Shown piece by piece: positions 1 to 7,158 of a stretch of DNA of 57,292 nt. Numbering within the stretch: the stretch's first letter is position 1; each line of letters starts with the position of its first letter. The stretch is from NCBI GenBank assembly GCA_000431335.1, contig FR888053.1, forward strand, positions 16,853 through 74,144, written 5' to 3'. Made by a program: the position numbers and the translations under genes. This DNA comes from Clostridium sp. CAG:343 (GTDB lineage: Bacteria > Bacillota > Clostridia > TANB77 > CAG-508). Below the pieces are notes generated by a model, which saw only the letters and a program-made list of their open reading frames with translations, ran no database searches and had not been told where the DNA came from.

Positions 1-11
1 CTTGTGTCTCA

Positions 12-1760
12 CTATTTAATATCTACTTTAATATGAATATCTTTTAATTGATCATATTTAACTTCGCCAGGAGCTCCCATCATTAAGTCTTGAGCTTTAC
101 TATTTAGAGGGAAAGCTATAACATCTCTTATTGTATCAGAATCTGTTAAAAGCATAAGCATTCTATCAAATCCAGGTGCGATACCAGCATGTGGAGGAGC
201 ACCGAATTGGAATGCTGTATACAAAGCTCCAAATTTTGATTTTACTTCTTCTTCAGTATAACCAGCCATTTCAAATGCTTTAATCATAATGTTAATATCA
301 TGATTACGAACAGCTCCTGAAGAAAGTTCGACACCATTACATACTAAATCATATTGATATGCTAATATATCTAATGGTTTTTCGTTTGTTAATGCATCTA
401 AGCCACCTTGTGGCATTGAGAATGGATTATGACTAAATTGTAGCTTATCGTGTTCATCTAATTCAAACATTGGAAAATCTACAATCCAGCAAAATTCGAA
501 TACGTCTTTTTTTATCAAGTCTAATCTTTTACCAAGTTCAGTTCTAATTTGTCCAGCTAGTTCTGTTGCTCTTTTTTCATTGTCTGCTATAAAGAAAATA
601 GTATCTTCCTTTTCTAAACCTGCCAAATCTAATAATTCTTTTTTCAAATCATCTGGAATAAATTTATCAATAGGGCCTTTGTAAGATAAATCCTCTTGAA
701 CTTCCAAATATCCAAGTCCACCCATTCCAATTGAAGTTGCATATTTTAGCATTTTTTCATGGAATCCTTTAGACATATGACCTTTAACTTTAATGGCTCT
801 GACAGTTCTATTAATAAATGGTTTAAAAGTACATTTATTAAAGAAATCAGATAAATCAATAATATATAGAGGATTTCTTAAATCTGGCTTATCAGTACCA
901 TATTTAACCATAGCTTCTTTGTAAGCAATTCTAGTAAAAGGTGTATTAGAAATAGCTTTATCAGAGAATTCCTTAAAAGTATTGTAAATAACAGGTTCAA
1001 TTACATTAAATACATCTTCTTGAGTTGCATATGACATTTCCATATCTAATTGATAAAATTCACCAGGGGCTCTATCAGCTCTAGCATCTTCGTCTCTAAA
1101 ACATGGAGCAATTTGGAAATATTTATCGATTCCAGAAACCATTAACAATTGTTTGAATTGTTGAGGCGCTTGAGGAAGGGCATAAAATTTTCCAGCATGT
1201 AATCTACTAGGTACTAAATAATCTCTTGCACCTTCTGGAGATGAGCTAGTTAAGATAGGAGTTTGAACTTCTAAAAATCCTTGTTCTATCATTTGATTTC
1301 TTAAGAATTGAAGAACTTTTGCTCTCAAGATTATGTTATTTTTTAATTTATTATTTCTTAAGTCAAGAAAACGATATTGAAGTCTTAAATCTTCTCTAAT
1401 ATCTTGATCTGTATTGATTTCGAAAGGTAACATTTTTGTTCTTTTACCTAATACTTCAATCTCTTCAATACGAATTTCAACTAAACCAGTTTTTAGTTTT
1501 GGATTAACTGTTTCTTCATCTCTTTTTTTAACTTCACCAAAAACAGTAACAGAAGATTCGATAGGAATATGAGATGCAAAGTCAACATCTTCAGGATTAC
1601 CAGAAGTTACTACTTGTGTAATACCATACATATCGCGGATATCTAAAAATACTAGACCACCAAGGTCACGTATAGTTTCTACAAAACCAGCAATTCTAAC
1701 CTTCTTTCCTACATCTTCTAAACTAATTTCATTACAAGTATGTGTCTTATACTTATTCAT
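12..1760 (-). CDS. aspS: Aspartyl-tRNA synthetase
   Basis: Class II aminoacyl-tRNA synthetase that charges tRNA with aspartate, 582 aa, usual bacterial AspRS length. Seen: N-terminal anticodon-binding OB fold (about residues 1-110), class II motifs (FRDEDARADR near residue 210; GFDRMLML near the C terminus) and the bacterial-type insertion domain in the middle. The start at 1760 is chosen because AGGAGG lies seven bases upstream; a longer frame to 1814 has no such site and would run into the leader terminator. It is preceded by a T-box. Because no Asp codon is visible in that leader, the enzyme may be non-discriminating (also making Asp-tRNA(Asn)); that is inference. Family assignment is certain. 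Confidence 0.97.
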   Translation of the reverse strand: MNKYKTHTCNEISLEDVGKKVRIAGFVETIRDLGGLVFLDIRDMYGITQVVTSGNPEDVDFASHIPIESSVTVFGEVKKRDEETVNPKLKTGLVEIRIEEIEVLGKRTKMLPFEINTDQDIREDLRLQYRFLDLRNNKLKNNIILRAKVLQFLRNQMIEQGFLEVQTPILTSSSPEGARDYLVPSRLHAGKFYALPQAPQQFKQLLMVSGIDKYFQIAPCFRDEDARADRAPGEFYQLDMEMSYATQEDVFNVIEPVIYNTFKEFSDKAISNTPFTRIAYKEAMVKYGTDKPDLRNPLYIIDLSDFFNKCTFKPFINRTVRAIKVKGHMSKGFHEKMLKYATSIGMGGLGYLEVQEDLSYKGPIDKFIPDDLKKELLDLAGLEKEDTIFFIADNEKRATELAGQIRTELGKRLDLIKKDVFEFCWIVDFPMFELDEHDKLQFSHNPFSMPQGGLDALTNEKPLDILAYQYDLVCNGVELSSGAVRNHDINIMIKAFEMAGYTEEEVKSKFGALYTAFQFGAPPHAGIAPGFDRMLMLLTDSDTIRDVIAFPLNSKAQDLMMGAPGEVKYDQLKDIHIKVDIK

Positions 1761-1814
1761 TTTTAACCTCCTATTATTAGACATTTTTAATTGTGTAATA
1801 TATAAAATAAGCAC

Positions 1815-1990
1815 AAAAAAACGCCCTATGCATTATATGCAGGGACGAAATAAACTTTCCGCGGTGCCACCCAGCTTGAAAATATAACATTTTCCACTTT
1901 ATTTATTTTACTCCAATATGTTTCACTTTTTAGGTTGACCTTAAAGGGCTTACAGCCTATGACCCTTATTCTCTAAAAGTAACTTCTAAA
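1815..1990 (-). promoter_or_regulatory. T-box leader of aspS
   Basis: On the minus strand the leader carries the T-box core TGGGTGGCACCGCGG (1873 to 1859), followed by an imperfect GC-rich terminator hairpin (1847 to 1822) and a run of seven U (1821 to 1815). Upstream, arms at 1983-1973 and 1933-1925 close a short Stem I-like helix with an inner hairpin. T-boxes sense uncharged tRNA and switch between terminator and antiterminator. No GAC or GAU occurs between about 2000 and 1861; an AAC triplet sits at 1936-1934 just before the 3' arm of the helix. The specifier assignment is uncertain, the T-box call is not. Confidence 0.93.
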
Positions 1991-2058
1991 AGCTTTGTAT
2001 TGTACAAACGTAATATATTTTTTAACTATAAGTATTATTTTACATAGTTTTCCTAGAT

Positions 2059-2430
2059 TTGTCAAGAGTTATACATATTTTTTCATTAGATGGAAAAAAT
2101 AGCATAGAGGTAGACTATACAGAAACGCCAGAACAAACAAAAGAACAAGATGGAAAAACATATTATTTTTATAATTATGGAAGTAAGATATGGGCAAATG
2201 TAAAATGTCAAGCAAATGGTGCAATTAGTTATTGGACATGGATACCAAGATATGCATATAAATTAGAAAGTGGAACAACAAAAGTAATTTTTGTTGATGA
2301 AAACGATAGACCATTAAATACGAGTGTGTATGGAAATTCATTACCAGAAGGATATACAGTACATGAAGCATTTAAACAGCAAGATGGCTTAAAGGGAATA
2401 TGGTTTAGTAAATATCAGCCATCGAAATAA
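2059..2430 (+). pseudogene. Truncated pilin-like surface protein fragment
   Basis: A 5'-truncated frame. Its readable part (from about 2076) resembles the middle domain of clostridial type IV pilin-like surface proteins: YWTWIPRYAYKL, then VIFVDENDRPL, then GYTVHEAF...LKGIWFSKYQ. No pilin N-terminus, signal peptide, ribosome binding site or promoter is visible, and the frame begins directly at the edge of the aspS leader. In related proteins, as I recall them, this block is followed by a domain like the one encoded by the next gene, so 2059-3141 looks like a larger gene that was cut and rearranged. Role unknown; the family resemblance is from memory. Confidence 0.55.
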
Positions 2431-2461
2431 ATTTAATAAAAAATAAAGAAAGGAAGAAAAT

Positions 2462-3141
2462 ATGAAAAAAATACTTTGAAAATAATGATAATTAGTTTTA
2501 TAGCTTTATTATTATATTGTACCAATAGTTATGGAGTAGAAAGCGGTACAGTAAGAATGCAAATAAATGGTGGAACAGCATGGACAAATATAAATATATC
2601 AGAATCATATGCTGAATGTGAATCTTTAAATTCACCAACATCTACATTAGGAACTTCAGCATTAAAAGCACATTTAACAACAGATGCAGATTGGAGTGCA
2701 ATGGCAATATTTTCTGTTAGTCAATATGGAGGTGCAACTGATAATTCTCCAAAAACTACAACTGGAAATTCTTCAGGAATTTATAATGTAGGAAGTAATT
2801 GGACACAAACAACAGGTATTTTAAGTACAGCAAATAAAAATTCAACACCATATGTTTCCGGATTATTTAATGATGATGGAAGTGTAAAAAAATATATAAG
2901 ACAATGGACTTCAACAAGAGCAGAAACAAATTTTGTTGGTTTTCAGGATTCATCTGCCCAAGGTACTTATGGTTGGATGGGAGGAAGCGCAAGGTGGGGA
3001 ACTTCTACATCAGATCCAGTTAGCATAAAAAATGGGCTTTTTGGGATTGGTATTGGTAGTGGCACCTACATCAGCCACGGTAGACATGCTTCGGGTGGTG
3101 CGTTCAACGATGTTACATTTAGACCAGTTATTTGGAATTAG
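2462..3141 (+). CDS. Secreted pilin-like C-terminal domain protein, frameshifted after start
   Basis: The ATG at 2462 has a good ribosome binding site (AAAGGAAG), but its frame stops after five codons (TGA at 2477). The long frame from 2476 encodes a clear signal peptide (hydrophobic stretch ending near TNSYG) and about 200 aa ending in a DVTFRPVIW motif typical of Clostridia pilin-like adhesins. One extra A in the A7 run at 2465-2471 would join the two and give MKKNTLKIMIISF. The gene is therefore either broken, phase-variable, or expressed through slippage on the A-run. The body also shows DADWSAMAIFSVSQYGG, a block common in that family. Function presumed cell-surface or adhesive. Confidence 0.55.
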
Positions 3142-3146
3142 TAGAA

Positions 3147-3185
3147 ACTACAATGGCAGTAGAACTGAATACTGAGCTCTGTAGT
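3147..3185 (+). other. Nested hairpin after the pilin-like gene
   Basis: Two nested perfect arms: ACTACA (3147-3152) with TGTAGT (3180-3185), and CAGTA with TACTG inside. A T-run follows at about 3201-3206, twenty bases further on, so it may serve as a weak terminator for the preceding gene. Only the symmetry is seen; the role is inferred. Confidence 0.4.
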
Positions 3186-3213
3186 CCTATTAATGGCCAT
3201 TTTTTTAAAAAAA

Positions 3214-3242
3214 TTGACTTTTTATGTAAATGCAGTTATAAT
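3214..3242 (+). promoter_or_regulatory. Consensus sigma-A promoter for the 3330 gene
   Basis: TTGACT (3214-3219), 17-bp spacer, TATAAT (3237-3242): nearly perfect housekeeping promoter. Transcription would start near 3249, giving an approximately 80-nt structured leader before the ATG at 3330. Confidence 0.85.
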
Positions 3243-3265
3243 ATATATAGAAGACTTTTAAAATT

Positions 3266-3320
3266 GTCTTCCGAAAACTTCGGAGGACAAAATACAGTTC
3301 TCCGAATATAAAAAGGAGAG
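3266..3320 (+). promoter_or_regulatory. Three-arm RNA switch controlling the ribosome binding site
   Basis: Arm 1 GTCTTCCGAA (3266-3275) pairs with arm 2 TTCGGAGGAC (3279-3288), ten pairs around an AAC loop. Arm 2 (TTCGGAG, 3279-3285) can instead pair perfectly with CTCCGAA (3300-3306). That third segment (TTCTCC, 3298-3303) can also pair with the Shine-Dalgarno GGAGAG (3315-3320) of the 3330 gene. The helices are mutually exclusive: hairpin 1 leaves the third segment free to mask the ribosome binding site, while the alternative helix releases it. No U-tract follows, so control would be at translation. The pairings are seen directly; the regulatory reading and any ligand are inference. Confidence 0.6.
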
Positions 3321-3329
3321 CTATACCAC

Positions 3330-3650
3330 ATGAATATTAATGCATTGAAAAGAGAAATGAAAAAACTGGAAAAGTTTTTTGTAGATCCAAGTGGGGAGAT
3401 TTATACCGCAACGGAGCTACATGAAAAACTCGCAAGAGAAATCTGCGAGAAAAACCATTGGGAGTGGAAAATTTCAGGACTGTATTCAGCAGAGGACTTT
3501 CTGCTGGAAAAGAAGGGTTACATTAAAGTAGCAAAGTATGACGTATTTAAATACGTCGCCATGAGTAAAATATATGTAAAAAATAAGCATATATTTGAAA
3601 ATGCGATTTATATCTCGGAGCTATTAAATCTTAAGCTCGAGATATATTAA
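3330..3650 (+). CDS. Small protein of unknown function in a hairpin-dense gene
   Basis: 106 aa, soluble, mixed charge, no recognised family; no signal peptide or membrane segment. The ATG follows GGAGAG with a nine-base gap and has its own promoter, leader and terminator, so it is a one-gene unit. The coding sequence differs from its neighbours: less purine-biased, and packed with perfect inverted repeats at 3360-3380, 3429-3449, 3487-3506, 3540-3557 (an 18-base palindrome), 3568-3596 and 3609-3646, the last spanning nearly to the stop codon. The transcript may be a structured RNA as well as, or instead of, an mRNA. The continuous frame with a proper start favours a real protein. Confidence 0.6.
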   Translation: MNINALKREMKKLEKFFVDPSGEIYTATELHEKLAREICEKNHWEWKISGLYSAEDFLLEKKGYIKVAKYDVFKYVAMSKIYVKNKHIFENAIYISELLNLKLEIY

Positions 3651-3657
3651 AAGAAGA

Positions 3658-3692
3658 GCAGGAGGTTATTAAAGACCTCTTGCTTGCTTTTT
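3658..3692 (+). terminator. Terminator of the 3330 gene
   Basis: GCAGGAGGT (3658-3666) pairs with ACCTCTTGC (3675-3683) and is followed by TTGCTTTTTATT. Good intrinsic terminator eight bases after the stop codon. Confidence 0.75.
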
Positions 3693-3715
3693 ATTAAGAA
3701 GCAAAAAATCTTTAA

Positions 3716-3744
3716 TTGATAAATAAAGCAAAAAAGAGTATAAT
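3716..3744 (+). promoter_or_regulatory. Promoter of uvrC
   Basis: TTGATA (3716-3721), 17-bp spacer, TATAAT (3739-3744), 33 bp upstream of the uvrC start codon. Confidence 0.75.
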
Positions 3745-3776
3745 ACAAATGTAATAAAAAAGAAAAGGAAATAAAA

Positions 3777-5564
3777 ATGTTTAATATAGAAGAAGAACTA
3801 AAAAAGTTGCCAAATAAACCAGGTGTTTATGTAATGAGAGACAAAAATGACACTATTATTTATGTTGGAAAAGCAATATCTTTAAAAAATAGAGTAAGAC
3901 AATATTTTAGAAAAAACAATAAAACAGCAAGGATAGAAAAAATGGTAAGTTTAATAGACCATTTTGAATATATAGTAGTAGATAATGAAGCAGAAGCATT
4001 AATTTTAGAATGTAACCTAATAAAAAAGAATAGACCAAAATTTAATGTGTTATTAAAAGATGATAAAACATATCCGTATATAAAAATTGACGTGAAATCA
4101 GATTATCCAGGAGTTTTTATAACAAGGAGAGTAATTAATGATGGTTCAAAATATTTTGGCCCATATGCTAATCCAGGAGCCGCTAAAGAGATGATAGACT
4201 TTATTAAGCAAAAATATAAAATACGTCAATGTAGAACATTAAAAAATAGAGAAAGACCTTGTCTTAATTATCATATAAATAGATGCTTAGCACCATGTAT
4301 GGGATATGTAACACCACAGGAATATAAAAAACAGATAGATGAAATTATTGATTTATTAGAAGGAAAAACAGAAAAAATAATAAAAGAACTAGAAAACCAA
4401 ATGCAAGAGGCTTCAATTAAATTAGAATTTGAAAAAGCGGCAGAGTTAAGAGATAGAATTCAATCAATTGAAAGAGTATCAGAGAAACAAAAAGTATCTA
4501 ATATATCAGAAAACAATATAGATGTAATTGGAATTGCAAAATCAGATATTCAAATATGTATAGAAATCTTTTTTGTTCGTGGAAGTAAAATGGTAGGAAG
4601 AGAGCATTATTTCTATACAGATTTAAAAGATATGGAAAATAAAGAAATACTGTCAGGTTTTATAAAACAATATTATTTAGATAATCCTAATATTCCAAAT
4701 AAGATTATGATAAGGGATGAAATAGAAGATAAGGAAACAATAGAAAAATGGTTGTCCACAATTTTAGGAAAAAAAGTGGAAATAAAAACTCCTAAAAAGG
4801 GTGAAAAGCTACGATTTGTTGAAATGGCGGAAATGAATAGTAAAGTGACTTTAGAAAATAAAGAAAAAGATAAGAGTGAAATTTTATTAGAATTAAAAGA
4901 TGTATTAAGTCTAGATAAATTACCTAGAAAAATTGAAACATATGATATTTCAAATATATCTGGAGAATATATGGTGGCTGGTATGTGTGTAATGCAAGAT
5001 GGTGTAATAAAAAAGAATTTATCAAGAAGATTTAAAATAAAAACTGTATATAATCAAGATGATCCAAGATGTATGGAAGAAGTTATAACAAGAAGGTTGA
5101 AACATTCTATTGAAAATCCTAAAGGGGGATTTGGAATTTTGCCAGATGTTATTTTTGCAGATGGTGGAATTACTCAAATAAGGGCAACAAAGAAAGCTAT
5201 TCAAAAATATGATTTAAACATTCCGGTATTTGGTATGGTTAAAAATGATAAACATCAAACACGAGCTTTAATGGACGAAAATAGAAAAGAATTAAAAATA
5301 TCACCAAGGTTAATGAATTTAATTACTAATTTTCAAGATACAGTACATGATACAGCAATTACATACCATAGAAAATTACGAGATAAAGCTATTACTAAAT
5401 CTGAATTAGATGAAATTGATGGAATTGGTAAAGTAAAAAAACAAGCTCTACTAAAGGCTTTTGGAAGTGTTGAGAAGATAAAACAGGCTAGTATAGAAGA
5501 TTTGATTAATGTAAAAGGGATTAATGAGGAATTAGCGAAAAAAATCAAAAATATGAAAAATTAA
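3777..5564 (+). CDS. uvrC: UvrABC system subunit C
   Basis: Nucleotide excision repair endonuclease that makes the 3' and 5' cuts around lesions marked by UvrAB; cytosolic. 595 aa, normal length. Seen: N-terminal GIY-YIG nuclease (KPGVYVMRD, then IIYVGKA, residues about 12-90), a Cys-rich stretch with RPCLNYHINRCLAPC (about 160-172), a UvrB-interacting UVR motif (EKAAELRDRI, about 218-230), the RNase H-like C-terminal nuclease (ETYDISNISG; DVIFADGG) and tandem helix-hairpin-helix motifs at the C-terminus. Single-gene unit with its own promoter and a bidirectional terminator. Its coding sequence is ordinary and purine-rich, unlike the small genes on both sides. Confidence 0.98.
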   Translation: MFNIEEELKKLPNKPGVYVMRDKNDTIIYVGKAISLKNRVRQYFRKNNKTARIEKMVSLIDHFEYIVVDNEAEALILECNLIKKNRPKFNVLLKDDKTYPYIKIDVKSDYPGVFITRRVINDGSKYFGPYANPGAAKEMIDFIKQKYKIRQCRTLKNRERPCLNYHINRCLAPCMGYVTPQEYKKQIDEIIDLLEGKTEKIIKELENQMQEASIKLEFEKAAELRDRIQSIERVSEKQKVSNISENNIDVIGIAKSDIQICIEIFFVRGSKMVGREHYFYTDLKDMENKEILSGFIKQYYLDNPNIPNKIMIRDEIEDKETIEKWLSTILGKKVEIKTPKKGEKLRFVEMAEMNSKVTLENKEKDKSEILLELKDVLSLDKLPRKIETYDISNISGEYMVAGMCVMQDGVIKKNLSRRFKIKTVYNQDDPRCMEEVITRRLKHSIENPKGGFGILPDVIFADGGITQIRATKKAIQKYDLNIPVFGMVKNDKHQTRALMDENRKELKISPRLMNLITNFQDTVHDTAITYHRKLRDKAITKSELDEIDGIGKVKKQALLKAFGSVEKIKQASIEDLINVKGINEELAKKIKNMKN

Positions 5565-5595
5565 GAAGTCTGACATTTTTAATGCCAGACTTCTT
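5563..5595. terminator. Terminator after uvrC
   Basis: AAGAAGTCTG (5563-5572) pairs perfectly with CAGACTTCTT (5586-5595); inner CATT/AATG extends the stem. Overlaps the uvrC stop codon region. Convergent with the 5626-6147 gene, so probably used from both sides. Confidence 0.7.
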
Positions 5596-5601
5596 TCGAA
5601 G

Positions 5602-5631
5602 GAGTAATTTTCTCGCCCTTGAAAATTACTC
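5602..5631 (-). terminator. Terminator hairpin overlapping the stop of the 5626 gene
   Basis: Perfect 11-bp arms GAGTAATTTTC (5602-5612) and GAAAATTACTC (5621-5631). The first arm on the minus transcript contains the last codon and the stop of the membrane-protein gene. Lacks a strong U-run, so terminator activity is inferred. Confidence 0.5.
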
Positions 5632-6147
5632 GGACTTGTTATCGGTATTTTTATTTTTTTCAGACTTTATAGAGAATCTGAAATTGAAATTTACTGTCAA
5701 TACAACAATAAAATTGACCAGTAAAATAATCAAAACATAAAGCCAATAGTCAGTTTGACTCAAGAGCCAAACTGGAATACAAGTTATTCCAGTATCAAAT
5801 ATTGCATCGGCAATATTGAAACTTTTATAACTATAGATATCAATAAAAATTGATACTATGGTTATTAGAATAAATTGCATTATCCACGTTTTGTCTTTAG
5901 CAACGAAGTTACTAAAGATTTGAAACCCCATAATTGTCAAGCCAGTGGCGATTATGGAATTAACTTGTTTGAGTTTCTGAGAAACTCCAGGAATAATCCA
6001 TACAGAGAATATTCCTGTTAATGTAGCCATTATTGGTAAAGCATACCAATAATTTAAAATAGCCAGTCCATCAAAGATGTACCAGATGATTGCAATAGTT
6101 GCAATCACTGGAAGAAGTATCTTGATGGTTGAGTTCTTGTTATTCAT
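5626..6147 (-). CDS. Membrane protein of unknown function in a hairpin-dense gene
   Basis: 173 aa with about five hydrophobic segments and a short charged C-terminal tail (KSEKNKNTDNKSE). I do not recognise the family. The gene has its own consensus promoter and leader. Its coding sequence is crowded with perfect inverted repeats: 5658-5683, 5691-5724, 5748-5760, 5772-5792, 5798-5817, 5829-5863, 5894-5918, 5971-5987, 5988-6017, 6029-6053, 6088-6106. That is about one stem of 5-15 pairs every 45 bases, with short loops. Composition differs from neighbouring housekeeping genes and matches 3330-3650 and 6332-6667, suggesting a common origin or a shared expression constraint. Start ATG is the first after the leader hairpins. 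Confidence 0.6.
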   Translation of the reverse strand: MNNKNSTIKILLPVIATIAIIWYIFDGLAILNYWYALPIMATLTGIFSVWIIPGVSQKLKQVNSIIATGLTIMGFQIFSNFVAKDKTWIMQFILITIVSIFIDIYSYKSFNIADAIFDTGITCIPVWLLSQTDYWLYVLIILLVNFIVVLTVNFNFRFSIKSEKNKNTDNKSE

Positions 6148-6178
6148 GTTGTGTGCTACCTTCTTATCTTTTAATATT

Positions 6179-6220
6179 TGACAGTGGGCGTTCTGTCATT
6201 GTTGGACTGAATTTTCAGTC
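6179..6220 (-). promoter_or_regulatory. Two leader hairpins of the 5626 gene
   Basis: On the minus transcript a hairpin GACTGAA/TTCAGTC (6220-6205) begins about four bases after the predicted transcription start and is followed by TGACAG/CTGTCA (6198-6179). They lie 31-70 bases before the start codon at 6147. Role unknown. Confidence 0.45.
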
Positions 6221-6229
6221 ATTATGTAT

Positions 6230-6258
6230 ATTATAGCACATTAAATAGAAAAAATCAA
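6230..6258 (-). promoter_or_regulatory. Sigma-A promoter of the 5626 gene
   Basis: Minus strand TTGATT (6258-6253), 17-bp spacer, TATAAT (6235-6230). Strong match to the housekeeping consensus. Confidence 0.8.
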
Positions 6259-6280
6259 TTTTTATGTATAAGTACAAAGT

Positions 6281-6312
6281 AATAGATGCTAGGAAATTTC
6301 CTAGCATCTATT
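6281..6312. repeat. Perfect 32-bp palindrome
   Basis: The 32 bases from 6281 to 6312 equal their own reverse complement (arms AATAGATGCTAGGAAA). It lies 20 bases past the stop of the 6332 gene and about 20 bp upstream of the -35 box of the next minus-strand gene. It may be a terminator (no clear U-tract) or an operator for that promoter. Confidence 0.8.
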
Positions 6313-6331
6313 TGGCTTGCAGCAAAATGAC

Positions 6332-6667
6332 TTAAATAATAATGTCTTTTTTGTCTTTGTTTTTTTTATTTTCTTTTTTTAAGTTATCTGATTCTTCTAA
6401 ATTTGGAACATCAAAATTTGATATTTCGGTTGAATCAAAGGTTTTGTAAGTATTTATATCAAGTAATTCTTCATTACTTTTTGGTCGTGCGTTTGAAATT
6501 AATTTGTAAATAAACAATGTCAAACAAGAAGTAATGAAAACAGCTCCTATTACCGGAATAATAGGACCTAATATCTGACTATAAATTAGCCAGGTTTCAG
6601 CCCCAACAATTCCCAAAGTTATAAAGACTATAACTATAGTCAAAATACTTTTTTTAATATCTTTCAT
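6332..6667 (-). CDS. Small two-helix membrane protein of unknown function
   Basis: 111 aa: a hydrophobic N-terminal segment (about 8-28), a second (about 33-55), then a charged Asn/Lys/Glu-rich cytoplasmic-type tail ending in KDIII. No family recognised. Own promoter, ribosome binding site GGAGGA seven bases before ATG. Like the gene downstream, the coding sequence holds many inverted repeats: 6417-6439, 6461-6479, 6491-6525, 6545-6566 and 6626-6641 (seven-bp arms around two bases). The two membrane genes are adjacent, co-oriented and share this unusual texture, but each has its own promoter. Confidence 0.6.
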   Translation of the reverse strand: MKDIKKSILTIVIVFITLGIVGAETWLIYSQILGPIIPVIGAVFITSCLTLFIYKLISNARPKSNEELLDINTYKTFDSTEISNFDVPNLEESDNLKKENKKNKDKKDIII

Positions 6668-6717
6668 TTTTTGTCCTCCTAATTATAAAGCAAGCCACTA
6701 CAAAAATGTAGAATAAT

Positions 6718-6746
6718 AATATAGCATAAAATTGCGGAAAAAACAA
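6718..6746 (-). promoter_or_regulatory. Promoter of the 6332 gene
   Basis: Minus strand TTGTTT (6746-6741), 17-bp spacer, TATATT (6723-6718). A short hairpin CTACA/TGTAG follows just downstream in the leader. Confidence 0.65.
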
Positions 6747-6884
6747 GTTTTGCAAAGCAAATGGAAAAAAATAGAATAAAAAATAGATATTTCTGAATGA
6801 TTTTTAAAAAAGAATAATAAAAGAAGAATAAAAATATAGTTGAAGAATATACATATAATAAATAAAAATAAGGGGGAATCTTTT

Positions 6885-7094
6885 GTGGAATATACGAGAG
6901 AAAAATTTTTTGAGGTTATGTATAATACTAAATTGGACAAGTTAGTAATAAAAAAGGAAAGGTGGATTAGTAAAATAAGAAGAGTAATTAAAACTCATAA
7001 ATTTATAACAACAGTAAGTATAGCATTTTTTATGTTTTCAATTGTAAATATAATTATGATATATAGTTTTATGAAAATTTTGCAAAATATATAA
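6885..7094 (+). CDS. Small membrane-anchored protein, unknown function
   Basis: 69 aa if it starts at the GTG at 6885, which is preceded by AAGGGGG at a suitable distance; a longer frame from 6840 has no ribosome binding site. Basic N-terminal half followed by one strong transmembrane helix (about residues 43-65). No family recognised. Followed immediately by the paired hairpins in front of the methyltransferase gene. Confidence 0.5.
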   Translation: MEYTREKFFEVMYNTKLDKLVIKKERWISKIRRVIKTHKFITTVSIAFFMFSIVNIIMIYSFMKILQNI

Positions 7095-7106
7095 AAGTAT
7101 GATAAA

Positions 7107-7151
7107 ATACTACTATTCTAATAAAAGGAGGATAGTAGTATTTTACTACTA
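7107..7151 (+). promoter_or_regulatory. Alternating hairpins around the ribosome binding site of the 7159 gene
   Basis: ATACTACTAT (7107-7116) pairs with ATAGTAGTAT (7132-7141), placing AAAGGAGG (7125-7131) at the end of the loop. The same second arm (TAGTAGTA, 7133-7140) can pair instead with TACTACTA (7144-7151). The Shine-Dalgarno is 27 bases from the ATG at 7159, too far for normal initiation. If the second hairpin forms, the effective spacer shrinks to about eight bases. An in-frame stop at 7150-7152 rules out an upstream start. Confidence 0.55.
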
Positions 7152-7158
7152 AAAAAGA

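Noticed and set aside
2474..2480. CTT TGA, similar to the prfB +1 frameshift site, in the pilin-like gene
   Set aside because: A +1 shift there leads to a stop within six codons; the long frame needs a -1 shift or an added A, so the A7 tract is the better explanation.
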